From: Monoraphidium neglectum
Lineage: Eukaryota > Chlorophyta > Chlorophyceae > Sphaeropleales > Selenastraceae
Assembly (NCBI RefSeq): GCF_000611645.1
Contig: NW_014012943.1
Span: 1-21,750 of the forward strand
Length of the DNA stretch: 21,750 nt
Direction: 5' to 3'
Every line of letters begins with the position of its first letter. Within the stretch, counting starts at the first letter, position 1. Of the stretch, positions 1 to 10,127 are shown piece after piece. The translations under genes and the position numbers were made by a program. A model generated the notes under the pieces. It was not told the DNA's origin. It saw nothing but the letters and a program-made list of their open reading frames with translations, and searched no databases.

Positions 1-873
1 CGCCGGTGCCGCACTCGCGGCGGGGCCGCCTGCGTTCCCGCTGCCTGCGGAGCCCGCGCCGCCGTCGAGCGGCCAGAGCGGGGGCGTAGGCCCCGTTGCC
101 ACTATCCCGGGCGCCGAGCCGGCCGCCGCGGGGCTGTAAGGCACCCTTGGGCCCCGTGTGGGGGAAGCTGCCGCGCTGCTGCCGTTGAAGCTGCTGACGC
201 TGAGGCGCGGCGAGGTGGCGGCGCCCCAGAAGAAACCGGGGTGGTGCTGGTGCGCGGCGGCTGCGGCTGCGGCGGCGGCGCCGATGGCGGGGCCCGGCCG
301 GCGCATCGGGGATCCATCAGGCGAGTGCTCCCACGGCGTGGACGGCACGCGCACGCGCCCCTGCTGCCACGGCTGCTGTGCGTGCTGGTGTCGGCCCTGC
401 CCAGGAGCCGCGGGTGACGGCGGTGCGGGGCTGGGGCTGGGCGCGCGGCGGGCGCGCACGTGTCGGCGGCGGCCCGGCGAATGGAGGGAACCGTTGGGGC
501 TCCCCGGCGGGCCAGCACTGCCGAAACTGCCACTGCTGCCCGGGCCGGCCGTGGCCCCAGAGGTGCCACTGCTGCTGCTCACAAGTGACTGTAGGCCGCC
601 GTCGACGCATGCCGCAGTGCCGCAGGCCCGGGGCGGCGCCGCTGCTGCGGGATGGGCTTGCGCCAGAGGAGCGAGCGCTGCTGCAGCTGCTGCTGCAGCG
701 ACGAGCGGCCCGGCGATGGCAGGCCCGGCCGCTGATGCGCGCGTATATACATGTGCATTGGGGTTGAGTCGCGAAATCCGTCTCACAGCTGCAGAACTGT
801 GCGTTTCGCTGGTGGTGCTGGCCTCGCCGGTGCCACTCGCAAGTAGGCCTGGGCCGTTGGACGTGGTATCCAT
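1..873 (-). CDS. Partial gene: Ala/Gly/Ser/Pro-rich protein of unknown function, N-terminal part, runs off the left edge
   Basis: On the minus strand a frame is open from the ATG at 873 to base 1, which is 291 codons with no stop, so the gene continues beyond the window. Codons in this frame end almost always in G or C, and the protein reads sensibly: it begins MDTTSNGPGLLASGTGEAST and later contains HQHHPGFFWGAATSPRLSVS. It is mostly low-complexity, with Ala runs near residues 60-70 and 195-205 and Ser/Gly/Pro-rich stretches, so it is probably disordered. No domain or catalytic motif is visible. The frame stays open upstream to a TAA near 1003-1005, and the translation there (LTLSDRIQWHVGVRGQVEIT) also looks protein-like. 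The true exon may therefore begin at a CAG acceptor and start at 949, with the start codon in an earlier exon. The function is not recognised. It lies downstream of copy A on the same strand. Confidence 0.6.
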   Translation of the reverse strand, partial: MDTTSNGPGLLASGTGEASTTSETHSSAAVRRISRLNPNAHVYTRASAAGPAIAGPLVAAAAAAAALAPLAQAHPAAAAPPRACGTAACVDGGLQSLVSSSSGTSGATAGPGSSGSFGSAGPPGSPNGSLHSPGRRRHVRARRAPSPSPAPPSPAAPGQGRHQHAQQPWQQGRVRVPSTPWEHSPDGSPMRRPGPAIGAAAAAAAAAHQHHPGFFWGAATSPRLSVSSFNGSSAAASPTRGPRVPYSPAAAGSAPGIVATGPTPPLWPLDGGAGSAGSGNAGGPAASAAPA

Positions 874-1169
874 CTGTGTATTCAAATGGGTGATCTCCAC
901 TTGCCCCCGGACCCCTACATGCCACTGAATGCGGTCAGAAAGAGTCAACCTGCCCGGTTGCGTCGGTGTGCCACAAAGTGGTGTTATGAGTGGGATTGAG
1001 ATTTACAACACGTGTAGCGGAATGCATAGATCTTGAAGTGGGCAATCGAGCTGTATGTTACGTATCGCTGCAGACCCTGAGTACAGTACTGTACCGCAGC
1101 TGGGGAGGTGACGGATGCAATGATGATGCAGTGTTGTACAATGGATCAAAACTCTCATGAGTTACTTGG
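874..1169. other. Spacer between the left-edge gene and repeat unit A
   Basis: This is about 300 bp of lower-GC sequence. Its left end (874-949) may be 5' UTR or additional coding sequence of the left-edge gene. It holds a minus-strand TGTAA at 1003-1007. I see no convincing independent gene. The minus-strand ORF that enters this interval from 1414 has no counterpart in the duplicate unit. Confidence 0.4.
1003..1007 (-). terminator. Possible TGTAA poly(A) signal for copy A
   Basis: The minus strand reads TGTAA here, the motif green algae commonly use in place of AAUAAA. It lies about 1.05 kb past the copy A stop codon and only about 130 bp before the ATG of the left-edge gene. I found no nearer TGTAA on this strand. 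A five-base motif arises easily by chance, so support is weak. Confidence 0.25.
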
Positions 1170-2061
1170 GTGCATGTGTGCATTGGTAAGGTTTCAGGCC
1201 CCGTGGCCAGCACACTATGTGTTCTGCATGCCCGCTGCGAAACTCGCGCAGCCGGCGCCTGCTGAAGGCGAGCAAGATCACACCTGTCCCCGTAGTGGGC
1301 TGTAAAGGTTCCCCCGCCTGCATGCACTGAGCACAATCGCACCAGTATCATGGCGCCACCCCCCCTTCTGTCAACCACCTTTTGACTTGCCATTGCCGGA
1401 ATGCCGGGATCCACAAAATAACAGTCGACAAACCCGCAGCACTCAGCGCCGTCGGCTCAAGACCGCAACAGCAACAACATCACATACTCAGCGTCTGTTG
1501 TGCTGATCCTTTGGCGCCAGCAACACGCGAAGCCTGGCGGCAGCTGCGTGTGCAGTGGCGGCAGGGGTTGCATCACGCCGTTCCACAGGCCCTGTCTGTC
1601 CCTACAATCATTGAGACACACCCACTTCACAGGTAACTTCAACCAACGGACTGATCTGCAGGGATGGCTTGCCCCCTGGAACTGCACGAGGCCCCGCAAC
1701 ATAACGCCTCAGCGCGTGCTGCCAACCCAAAAGCCCTACCAGGCCTTGCAGTGCGTGGCCTGCCGACCCAGCTGGCGCACGTCCAGCACACACGGCGCCC
1801 GCAATGTTCCCCGCATGCGCCCCGGCCATCCAGCAACGGGAGGATGGCCAGGGCGCATGGGGGGAAGGCAGAAGAGGCAACTGCGGCAGTGATGTGGCTG
1901 CAACTCACATAGGCCTGCCGTGCGGAACCTGTAGGGCAAGGCAGCCGTGCCCTAGACGTGCGTAAAAAAACGGGTCGGCGCTGAAGTGAATCCCATTGAT
2001 TGATTGCCTGACATCCAGCTTTAGTTGGCACTCCAACGACCTGTGCATCCGTGGTATCAAC
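1170..2061 (-). other. 3' flank / probable 3' UTR of copy A
   Basis: About 890 bp follow the copy A stop codon. The segment has recognisable similarity to 10580-11437 downstream of copy B, for example the blocks near 1515-1595 and 10920-11000. Small ORFs here are not preserved between the two copies, so I treat it as 3' UTR or intergenic sequence carried along in the duplication. Confidence 0.55.
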
Positions 2062-2651
2062 TTACCCAACGGCGCGTAGCAAATGCTGCAAAGCCGCATC
2101 GCGGCTGCTGCTCTCCTCGCCGCCTGCCGCCCAAGGGCCAGCCCGCAGCGCCAGGCCGCCCGCCGCTCCGTCCTCCTCCAAAGCCCCCCCACCGCCACCG
2201 CCCAGCACGGGCAGGCCCTCAAACGCTGCCACCATCAGATCCTCCACGAAGGCGTCCCCGAACGCCTCTGCCAGGTCAGCCTCTGCTGCAGCATCCTGGG
2301 GGTTTGGGCGCGGGGACAGTGGTGGAGCAAATCTTTAGTAGGGGGTACTTGTAAACTGCCTCATGCATTGAGCTGGCAGGATGGTTGGGAAGGTGAGCAC
2401 GGAAGAGAAACATCTCCAGGCCATCACATGTACGCAAAGTCAGTTGCCGTTGGCTACCCTTGGATGGCACGTGTTGAAGAGTCCCGTATCCAAGCGGCGC
2501 CCTCATCTCACCAGGTCCTCCGCAGTCAGCGCCTCCACCAGGGCAGGTGACGTCACCGCCCCCACGCCCCCCGCAGCCAGCAGCCGCAGGACCGGCGCCG
2601 CGGCCGCAGAGCGGCGGCCTGGAGGCAGTAGGCATAGCAGCTCAGCGGCCA

Positions 2652-2731
<80 letters not shown>

Positions 2732-4934
2732 GAGATTGAAGAGCCGCTACTCCCGCCAAATTTAGCTGCGAACGCCTCCTGCTTGGCACCAGAGATGAGC
2801 GGTGCGAGCAGCTTGACAGCTCCTGCTGTTTCACCAGTCGCGGCCAGCACGGCGGCAGCTGCCGAGTAGATACCGGCAGCAGCGCTGGGCAGGGCAGGCC
2901 GCAGGGCGGCAATGCCTGCCGCACGGGACGAGTGCGACCCAGCAGCGGCGCCCCTGCGCTTGCCGCTGCCGCCTGGCGAGCCGCCGCGCTGGGCAGGTGA
3001 GGGCGCCTGAGGCTGCTGCTGCTGCCCGGCCCTCAGCTCGCATGTGGTCAGTAGCCGCCGTGCAGCGGCCCCCGCGCCCACTGGCGCGCTGGGCGCCCAT
3101 GGCACGAGCGCGCGCAGGCCCTCTGCGACCGCCTCTGAAGGCAGGGCGGCCACCTGGCCCCCCGCTGACCACAGGGCGTCGCTGTCAAGCAGCAGTGCCT
3201 CCACCGCCCCCACTGCCGCCGCGGCCGCCTGACGCTCGCCGTCGTTGACGCCATTTGCGGCGCTGCTGGTGAGTGTGGCAAACAATGCACGCCATGCGAT
3301 CGGGGCGCCTGGCACCCAGGTGGTGCCGTGGGGGCAGAGGGACTGGGCCGTGCGCAGGATGGCTGCAGGAGCTGCGCGTTGCGAAAGGGAAGCTGATGGG
3401 TCGGAAGTGTGGGTGTGGGGTTTCGGCATCATGTTGCAATCGTGACAACTCAAGACACTGAGCAGTGTTCACAGAGCACATGTCAGCCACAATGAATCTG
3501 CCTCGTGTCATCTCAAAGTGACAATCGGGGGATGCACCAATGCAGCCCACAGCCGACAGCGCATGCTGACAAACCCACCTGCCGACCCTGTTGCCACCTC
3601 AGCCCCCGCATCATGTGCCGCCGCCAGCGCCGCCTCCAGCAGGCCTCCCTCCAGCTCAGGCTGCCCGCCCGCCTGCCGAAACTCCTGGTACATTTGAACT
3701 GCCGCCCCCGACAGCCGCGCCGACGCGCACAGCAGCACTGCCAGCCGCCGCGCCGCAGCCTCGTCCTGCCGCCCGCAGCCAGGGGGGAACTGCAGGCAGT
3801 GACCTGGCGACGCTTCAGCGGCCTCAGCGCAGGCGGACGCAAGCCGCACCTTCAAATCGGCGGCTCGCTGCGCCGCAGCCGCCCAGCCCGCCGCGAGGCG
3901 CTGCTGGTCCCGCGGCCCCGCCTCTGCTGCTGCCTCAATGGCCCCTGCGTTGCTGCGCTTGGCAACATCATCCGTTCCACACAGCAGCGGCGACGCCAGC
4001 GCGGCCAGCAGGGCTTCAGCGAGCGGCTGGCCCGCCGGCGCACTGCTCTCGTTGCTGCCACCGCAGCGCTCTGCTGCCTCCAGCGCGGCGGCCGCCTCTG
4101 CAAGCAGCTGATCATGAGCCAGAAGCGCCAGACGTGCGCCGGCTGCGGAGGCGCCACCGCAAAGCGCAAGGACTTGCGCCCACGTGCCGGGTGGCAGCTG
4201 CCGGCCCGCCTCAATAATCGCCTCTGCCAAGTCTGCAGCCGCCCCCAGCGCCGCCGCTGACCTGGCGCCCGCGTCCAGTTGCGAGAGCAGGTGCGCCATC
4301 AGTGCCGCGTCGCTCAAGCTCAGTGCTGCTGCCGCCAAGCTGGTCCCCTCTGCCGCAGCCAGCAGGCCCAGCAAGCGCCGTGCCAGCGGGGCCGAGCCCA
4401 TTGTCGCCGCCGCGTCAGCCGCGTCGCGCAGCACAGGGGCCGGCAAGCACTGTGTGGGCAGCGCCTCCCACACCCCAACAAGCTGGGCCAGTATGCTGGC
4501 GCCTTCACCATCGCCTGCAGCCCCTCCTGTGCCGCTGCCGCCGGCCTGCTGCACCAGCTGCCATGCAGCCCTGTGCTTGCCTTGCGCTGCGAATGCCGCC
4601 ACCACAGCCCTCAAGCTGCCAGCACCTATCGCACTGAGAGGCAGGCCGCCGCCTGGGGTGCTGGTTACAAACTCGAACGCAGCCACCACATCGGCGGCAA
4701 TGGTTGAGTTGTCCTCACCCACCAGCTGCAGCAGCGCCGCCGCCGCCGCATGAGGAAGCGCCACCGGCGCGCCCGGCAGCGGCCGCTCCCGCTCCCGCTC
4801 CCGCTCCCGCTCCCGCTCCCGCTCCCGCTCCCGCTCCCGCTCCCGCTCCCGCTCCCGCTCCCGCTCCCGCTCCCGCTCCCGCTCCCGCTCCCGCTCCTGC
4901 TCCCGCTCCCGCTCCCGCTCCTGCTCCTGCTCCC

Positions 4935-4967
<33 letters not shown>

Positions 4968-5698
4968 GCTGTTGTCGCTGCTGCTTAACCCACCCCAAAA
5001 ACAGCTCGTCTAGGGTGGCCGCCGCCTGGGCAGAGGCCTTTGCATCCCCCCAGGCATTGACTGAACTGCAGGCACTCCACACGCTGGGTGGGTCCCCATC
5101 TTCCCACGCGCGCCACAGCACCGCCGCCACTACCGCTGGCGGCAGCGGCCCTGGCAGCACGCGCATGCAGTGAAGCGCACCATCAAGCCCATCTGACAGT
5201 GCGCACAGCCGCGTCACTGCCTCTGACAGCAGCTGCCGCTCTGCAGACGGCGGCACGGGGCGCCTGCCCTCTTCGGGGACACTAGCCTCAGCTGAGGCGG
5301 CAGCAGCAGCAGCCCCGCCGCCAAGCGTCATGGCAAGGAGTGTGAGCCCGACTGAGTCGCCATCGTCGCTGAGCTTTGCAATCCAAGCCAAAGACGCGGC
5401 CACCCGCAGGCGCGGCACGAGGGCGGCGCGGCGGGCGGGGTCGGCGCCGGTGACGGGTGCGCTGGGTGGGCGCCTGAGGAGGGCCTGAATGAGAGGGGTC
5501 GGGCGCTTACGTTGGATGAGGACACGAAGGCTGTGGCGCAAGGAGAGCACCCTTTGCACCCAGCATGCGCCAACACAGCCATGCGAAACAGACAGGCTCG
5601 TGGAAATCCTGGCTTTGGCCAGCACGCGTGACAAGTCAACGGGCGATGCGCACATGTACGCACGTGCACGCACGCCCGCACACACNGCACATGTGTGT

Positions 5699-5759
<61 letters not shown>

Positions 5760-5772
5760 CGGAGAGAGAGAA

Positions 5773-5824
<52 letters not shown>

Positions 5825-5827
5825 ACA

Positions 5828-5870
<43 letters not shown>

Positions 5871-5871
5871 N

Positions 5872-5903
<32 letters not shown>

Positions 5904-8900
5904 TTACGTAGCATGCACGCGTGCACAGGCACGGGCGCGTACGCTTGCCTGCACCCCAGCAGAGGCCCTTGTTGCACGCTGGGCCTCAGCTCAAAGCGCA
6001 CGGCACCTCTCACCAAGATGTTGCGCAGCTCGCCGCCCTTGCCCCGCTCCAACATGGAAGTGTACACGTGCCCAGATTGCACACTGCTGGAAAGCGGCCC
6101 GTGCTGCAGCAAGATATGATGCTCTGCAAGGATGGCAGCTGCCACGTCCAGGATTCCCATGCACGCACTGAAGCCCGCAGCGTGCGCCTCATCGGACTTC
6201 AGCCCACGCGCGGCAGCGGCGGTGACCGCTCTGTGAGCGGCATCAAACGCTTCAAGGCTCTCGTCCAGGGCTATACACAGCAAGCAGGTGGTGAACGACA
6301 AGAAGCACTGCAGTACGAGCCGCTCCCACTCGCTAAGGCCGCCAGCGGCCGGGTCCACACGCAGCGCAGCCTCAGCGGCGTGGACGAGCAATGCTATGCC
6401 CTGGGCGCCTTGACTGCCGGCGAAGACTGTGTATGCCTCAAACACACCCGTGTCGATGAGGCAACGCGCCTTAATGATCGGATGCCCTATTAGGAAAGGC
6501 AGCGTCGACATAGCCAGCCCTATGCACGGCAACACGCGCAATCCACCACTGGTCAGCGCGCTGCCTAGCGGGTCGGCATCAGGCACGGAGCGCGTGGGCC
6601 GTAGCAACGATTTCTGCGCGTGATGCATGAACTGGGGCACCTGTGCTTGCAGCCGTGCGCGCGGCTCCAGGACCCATCTGCGAGCGCAACGGACACCAGC
6701 ATTACGAAGGCGTGGGTGTCGCACAGCGGGGCGACGGCATTGATGCATGCACACGTCGGTTGCATGCGCATGCACATGTGAACCAACTCCAAAGTGAAGT
6801 GAGGCAACTGACGCACCTGGCCTTGTCGGCTGGCAGGGGTGACGAGTTGGGCGTGGGTCGAAGCAGCCGCTCAGCCAGGGCTTCATGACAGCCACCGCTG
6901 TACTGCCGCACGTCCACTTCAGCGGCAACATACTGCCACCTGGGGAATGGGTTTGCATGCGTACGCACGCATGGCAAGGCAGCCACGGTGGCGGGCACAA
7001 GGCAGTGCCGGCTTGATGTCGCAATACAAAGCTGCCACCGGCCCAACAGCTGCGCAGCCAATAAGAGCACGATGGCAGCACCTCACCAGGGGTCCTCCCC
7101 CGGCCCAAGGGTTTTGGTGTCGCCACAGTATATGTAGTAAAAGTCCATCAGGCGGCCATCTGACGCCGGTATGCCGAGGAACTTGCTTACAGAGTGCGAG
7201 GAAGGAAAGCTCTGGAAGGACCCCAGACCTGCAGGCTCCTGCACGTCGCGGGCAGGTGGGACCGAGCCAGCGCGTGGCAGCTTGCAGGAAAGCTTGTGGG
7301 CTTGCAAGCATGTTCAGAGGGGCTATTACATGGCAGCTGGCACAGAAACCTTGTAAACACATGTGAATGTATGGTACGCAATCGCACAACCACTCCACTT
7401 GGAGGCACATCAGACCTCCCCGCAGCCCTTGACGCACCCCAGGCAGCGACGGCCTCCAGGAGCGCGCCTCCACCGCCGACAGCGTGGCCGCCCAGGCCGC
7501 CTCCCCCAGCGCCCCGCCCTGGGGCGCCGCTGCGCCTGCCTCCTCGAGCTGCAGCACCATGAAGCGCTGCACCAGGCACTGGTAGCGCTTGGGCAATAGA
7601 GCGACAAAGATACGATGATCATGAGTCAGCTTGTTTGAAAAAGCAGAGCAGAAAGGGGTGTCAGTGCATCTTGGGCTGGTGGAATTCGCAGTCAAGAGTG
7701 CAAATTGAAATTCTGCTTCCTGCATGATTGATGCTCCATCAAGAGTGTTGACACATCAGCGCACACCTGCTCAGCCACACGGCGTGGCTGACGCCCAGCA
7801 GCTGCTCGGGGTCGTGGCCCTCCCCTGCCAGCTGCAGCATGTCGCGCCACATGAAGAAGAAGGGGCGGCAGGCGCTGTTCTGGTGCACCTCCTGGAGAAT
7901 TAGAGTGTGCAGCAGAGGTGTTGGGGCGGGTGTCGCAAGCGTTGCCAACACCATTGCATTGTGGGTCTGCCTGCAGTGAAGTGATTGATGTGCAGCGCAG
8001 CAAGACGTCAGCGTCACCCCCAGGGTCACCACTTTCAGACCGTGCTGCATGCTGCAGGCAGATCTCAGCAGCTCACCCGTAAGCCATCGCCATTCCAGCC
8101 AACTCTGGTGGCTACGAACCAATGGTAAAGCGCCCGCCGCGCCCATCCAAGCGCAGCATTGACATCCACCCGCCGGTGGTAGAATTCCGCCAGGGTGCAG
8201 AGGGCATCAAAGGCAACAAGCGAGCATGTCTCTTCTGAGTATGTCGGCCCCAACAGTTCCTGTTTGCGCCAGTCGCCTGGCTGCCCCACCAAGCCGGCAC
8301 AGCTCTCCATCAGCGCGGCGAGTTCTTCCATAGCCTGCGGGCCATCAAGGCGGGTTCGTCGAGAACACAGAGCGCCTTGCTGTGGCAATCAAGGAATCGC
8401 AGCAGACAACACCCCAGAGCGGGTTGGCACCGCTCTCATCGTTTCCGCATCCCCATGCAGCCAGCGACACGCACCACTTCATCATCAGGTTCCACGGAGG
8501 ACATATCCAAAGCAAGAAGGGTGCTCAAGGCCTGCCCCGCAGCCCACAACAGAGTCGGCGCATTTTTTGTGAGCATGGGTGTTGACCTGGCCACGCGACC
8601 CAACACGTCTGCCACCTGAATCAAACGAGGGCGCGGTCGTGTGCATCAGACGGTTGTGGGAAGGCCTCCCGCCGAAGGAAGCAGGCCATGTTTGGATGAC
8701 TCTTGCCAAACAAAGTACATTCCAGGCAGTTAGGGCATACGTGTATGTGTACATAAAACAGTGGGTGAGGCAAGCCAGCGGCTTCGACAGCCAATTCAGC
8801 CTGCAACCAGCGACGATGGGGGCACGCGCGACGCGGGCAAGGAACCGAGGGCACCTGGGTTTGCAGCGCACCTGCCGCAGCTGACCCTCAGCCATGTGCG

Positions 8901-10127
8901 TGACGCAACTGCCGCTTCCGCCACCGTCGCCCACCATGCCGAGCAGCACTTTGCACCAGGTCAGCGCCGCCGCCGCCCCCACGGCCTCCGCAGCCAGTGA
9001 TTGTGGCAGCCGCGCCTGCGCCTCAGACCCTGCACTCACGGTGAGCAGGTGAGCCAGGCCTGGCTGCACTGCCGACCATTCACAAGCCCTTGCAATGTGC
9101 TGCTGTGGCGCGCTGCCAAATGGCGATTCACTCTCTGCCCCAAAGCATGTGTGAGCCGGGATGTAAACACCAGTGCGTGAATGCGCAAGCACACAATGCG
9201 GCGGGGCGAAAAGCGGGTGGTGCAGTGTTGTAACATCAAGCTTGTCAACGGGCTTCAGCCATCAGACACAGATCGTCTGGCTCTGGTTCGACCCACGACA
9301 CCTGCCTTCCCAATGCCCGGCAGCCCATGAACTGGCGCCCCGCCCACCAACCTGATGCCTTCAGCGGGAAGGAAGCAGTCCGGCACCTCATGCGGCGCCG
9401 GCAGCCGGCCTTGGAGCGCGGCTGCCAGCGACAAGGACAGCAGTTGAGCGCTCCCGTCGCCTGTCTGCACCTCAAATAGCGTCAGCGGGTCGCGCAGCAG
9501 GACGGCGGAACCGATGCTGCTTACTTTTAGGCTGGCATTGAGGTCCTCGAAAAATGCAGCAACAAAGCGGTAGGCCGCGTCGCCATTATCGCTTCCCTTG
9601 CCGCAACCGCCCCTGCCCCCGTCCGGGCCTGCGCCGCTGGCGGCAGCGGGCACGGCGTCGCAGCCGTCGGCCAAGAAGGCGTTGGCGCGCCGCTGCACGT
9701 CGGAGTAGGCGTCGAGCACGGCGGCGCCGCGGCCGCTGATCAGGCCGCGGGACAGCAGGGTTTCACGCAGGGTGCTGCTGCGATCTTGCAGGTCGGCGGC
9801 GAGTGCGCGGCAGCCCTCAGGGCCCATCTCCTCTACCGGCGCTTTGCAGTCCGCTGCGGCTGTTTCAGCAGCCTCGGAAGCGTCGCTGGTGCCTGCATGC
9901 AGTGGCTGGCTCGCGGGCTGCCCAGGTGGCGCCTCGCGCGATCCTAGGCTGCTGGAGCCGCCGCTTGGCTCGGCGGCAGTGGCGCCGACCGGCTCGCCAT
10001 TGTTGGTGGCGGCGCAGCGGCGAGGGGCAGCGGTTCGTCGTGCGGCGGTCCGCAACCAGATGCTCCTGCCTTTTGCTGATACAGGCTGGCATGACGAACC
10101 AAGGCACCTGCGCTGGCTCAGCAGCAT
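2062..10127 (-). CDS. Copy A: large organelle-targeted helical-repeat (PPR/TPR-like) protein, 12 exons, intron 5 acceptor altered
   Basis: Exons deduced by comparison with copy B: 10127-9348, 9132-8872, 8615-8475, 8334-8077, 7891-7767, 7588-7438, 7238-7087, 6939-6817, 6677-6014, 5484-3579, 3371-2512 and 2295-2062 (TAA). Joined, they would encode about 1,884 residues. The start ATG at 10127 opens MLLSQRRCLGSSCQPVSAKG, which is Arg/Ser/Ala-rich with no acidic residue in its first 40 or so positions, like a plastid or mitochondrial transit peptide. Exons 2-5 are helical. Exons 7-8 carry the highly conserved block MDFYYIYCGDTKTLGPGEDP. Exon 10 has PPR-like helix pairs such as VVAAFAAQGKHRAAWQLVQQ and MYQEFRQAGGQPELEGGLL, together with a long Glu-Arg tract. 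Exon 11 has 26 consecutive Gln. The acceptor before exon 6 reads CAA|G instead of CAG|G, so correct splicing is doubtful and the copy may be a pseudogene. The family is not identified. A role in organelle RNA metabolism is inference from the repeats and targeting. Confidence 0.7.
2653..2730 (-). repeat. CAG trinucleotide repeat, 26 units, encoding polyGln (copy A exon 11)
   Basis: An uninterrupted CTG run on the plus strand is CAG on the coding strand and gives 26 Gln between a Ser-rich linker and the helix VAAELLCLLPPGRR. The same position in copy B has 11 units. The run lies within an otherwise conserved exon and does not break the frame. It is a variable-length, probably disordered insert. 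Confidence 0.95.
4785..4975 (-). repeat. Hexanucleotide (GAGCGG-type) minisatellite encoding a Glu-Arg/Glu-Gln tract (copy A exon 10)
   Basis: The plus strand is a long near-perfect run of CCGCTC units, with CTGCTC variants towards its high-coordinate end. In the copy A reading frame it encodes alternating Gln-Glu, then Arg-Glu, for over 60 residues, and ends at RPLPGAPVALPH. The length is a multiple of three and the frame is intact. A pure ER repeat would form a highly charged single alpha helix or a disordered segment. Copy B has instead a short Gln/His-rich linker and about 150 residues of ordinary helical protein here. Confidence 0.92.
5645..5902. repeat. Compound microsatellite (GT)n-(GCGCGC)-(GA)n-(CA)n in intron 9 of copy A
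   Basis: Consecutive blocks are CACG/CA-rich sequence at about 5645-5690, GT repeats at about 5691-5752, GCGCGCGC at about 5751-5760, GA repeats with AAAG interruptions at about 5761-5820, and CA repeats at about 5824-5900. Single Ns occur at 5686 and 5871. GT and CA blocks on one strand are mutually complementary and could pair as a stem with the GA block as loop. Alternating GT and GC stretches can also adopt Z-DNA. The block lies wholly within the intron between 6013 and 5485. The equivalent copy B intron (15431-15146) has only a short CACG-rich stretch near 15320-15358. Confidence 0.95.
7586..7592 (-). other. Altered 3' splice site before copy A exon 6
   Basis: In copy B the intron 5 acceptor reads CCCAG|GCGCTACC and restores the frame (phase 2 exon 5 end plus one base). 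In copy A the same place reads CCCAA|GCGCTACC, a single G-to-A change on the coding strand at 7589. The shifted AG now ends one base later, so splicing there would drop one exon base and change frame. My translation of that product meets a TGA early in exon 8. No alternative acceptor in the right phase is apparent nearby. Confidence 0.7.

Noticed and set aside
744..752. TATATA sequence as a promoter element
   Set aside because: It falls inside the left-edge coding frame (codons for His-Val-Tyr-Thr), so there is no reason to call a promoter.
317..925. Minus-strand ORF of 202 codons in the other frame at the left edge
   Set aside because: It is Arg/Cys/Gln-rich with poor third-position bias, and it overlaps the better frame.
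158..928. Long plus-strand ORF (256 codons) over the left-edge gene
   Set aside because: High GC keeps several frames open. The minus frame from 873 to 1 has far better codon and amino-acid composition, and this ORF is Cys/Arg-rich shadow sequence.
1058..1414. Minus-strand ORF of 118 codons
   Set aside because: It is not preserved in the aligned flank of unit B and lies in 3' flank sequence, so it is probably chance.
3505..4753. Plus-strand ORFs opposite exon 10 of copy A
   Set aside because: They are antisense shadows of a conserved minus-strand exon. They are Arg/Pro/Ala-rich, and the equivalent ORFs in unit B differ in extent.
4704..4988. Plus-strand Ala-Pro repeat protein
   Set aside because: It is the antisense reading of the hexanucleotide repeat. 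The minus frame is continuous with conserved exon sequence on both sides.
5691..5900. Microsatellite block as a telomere or CRISPR-like array
   Set aside because: It is simple dinucleotide repeats inside an intron, with no telomere-type unit and no spacers.
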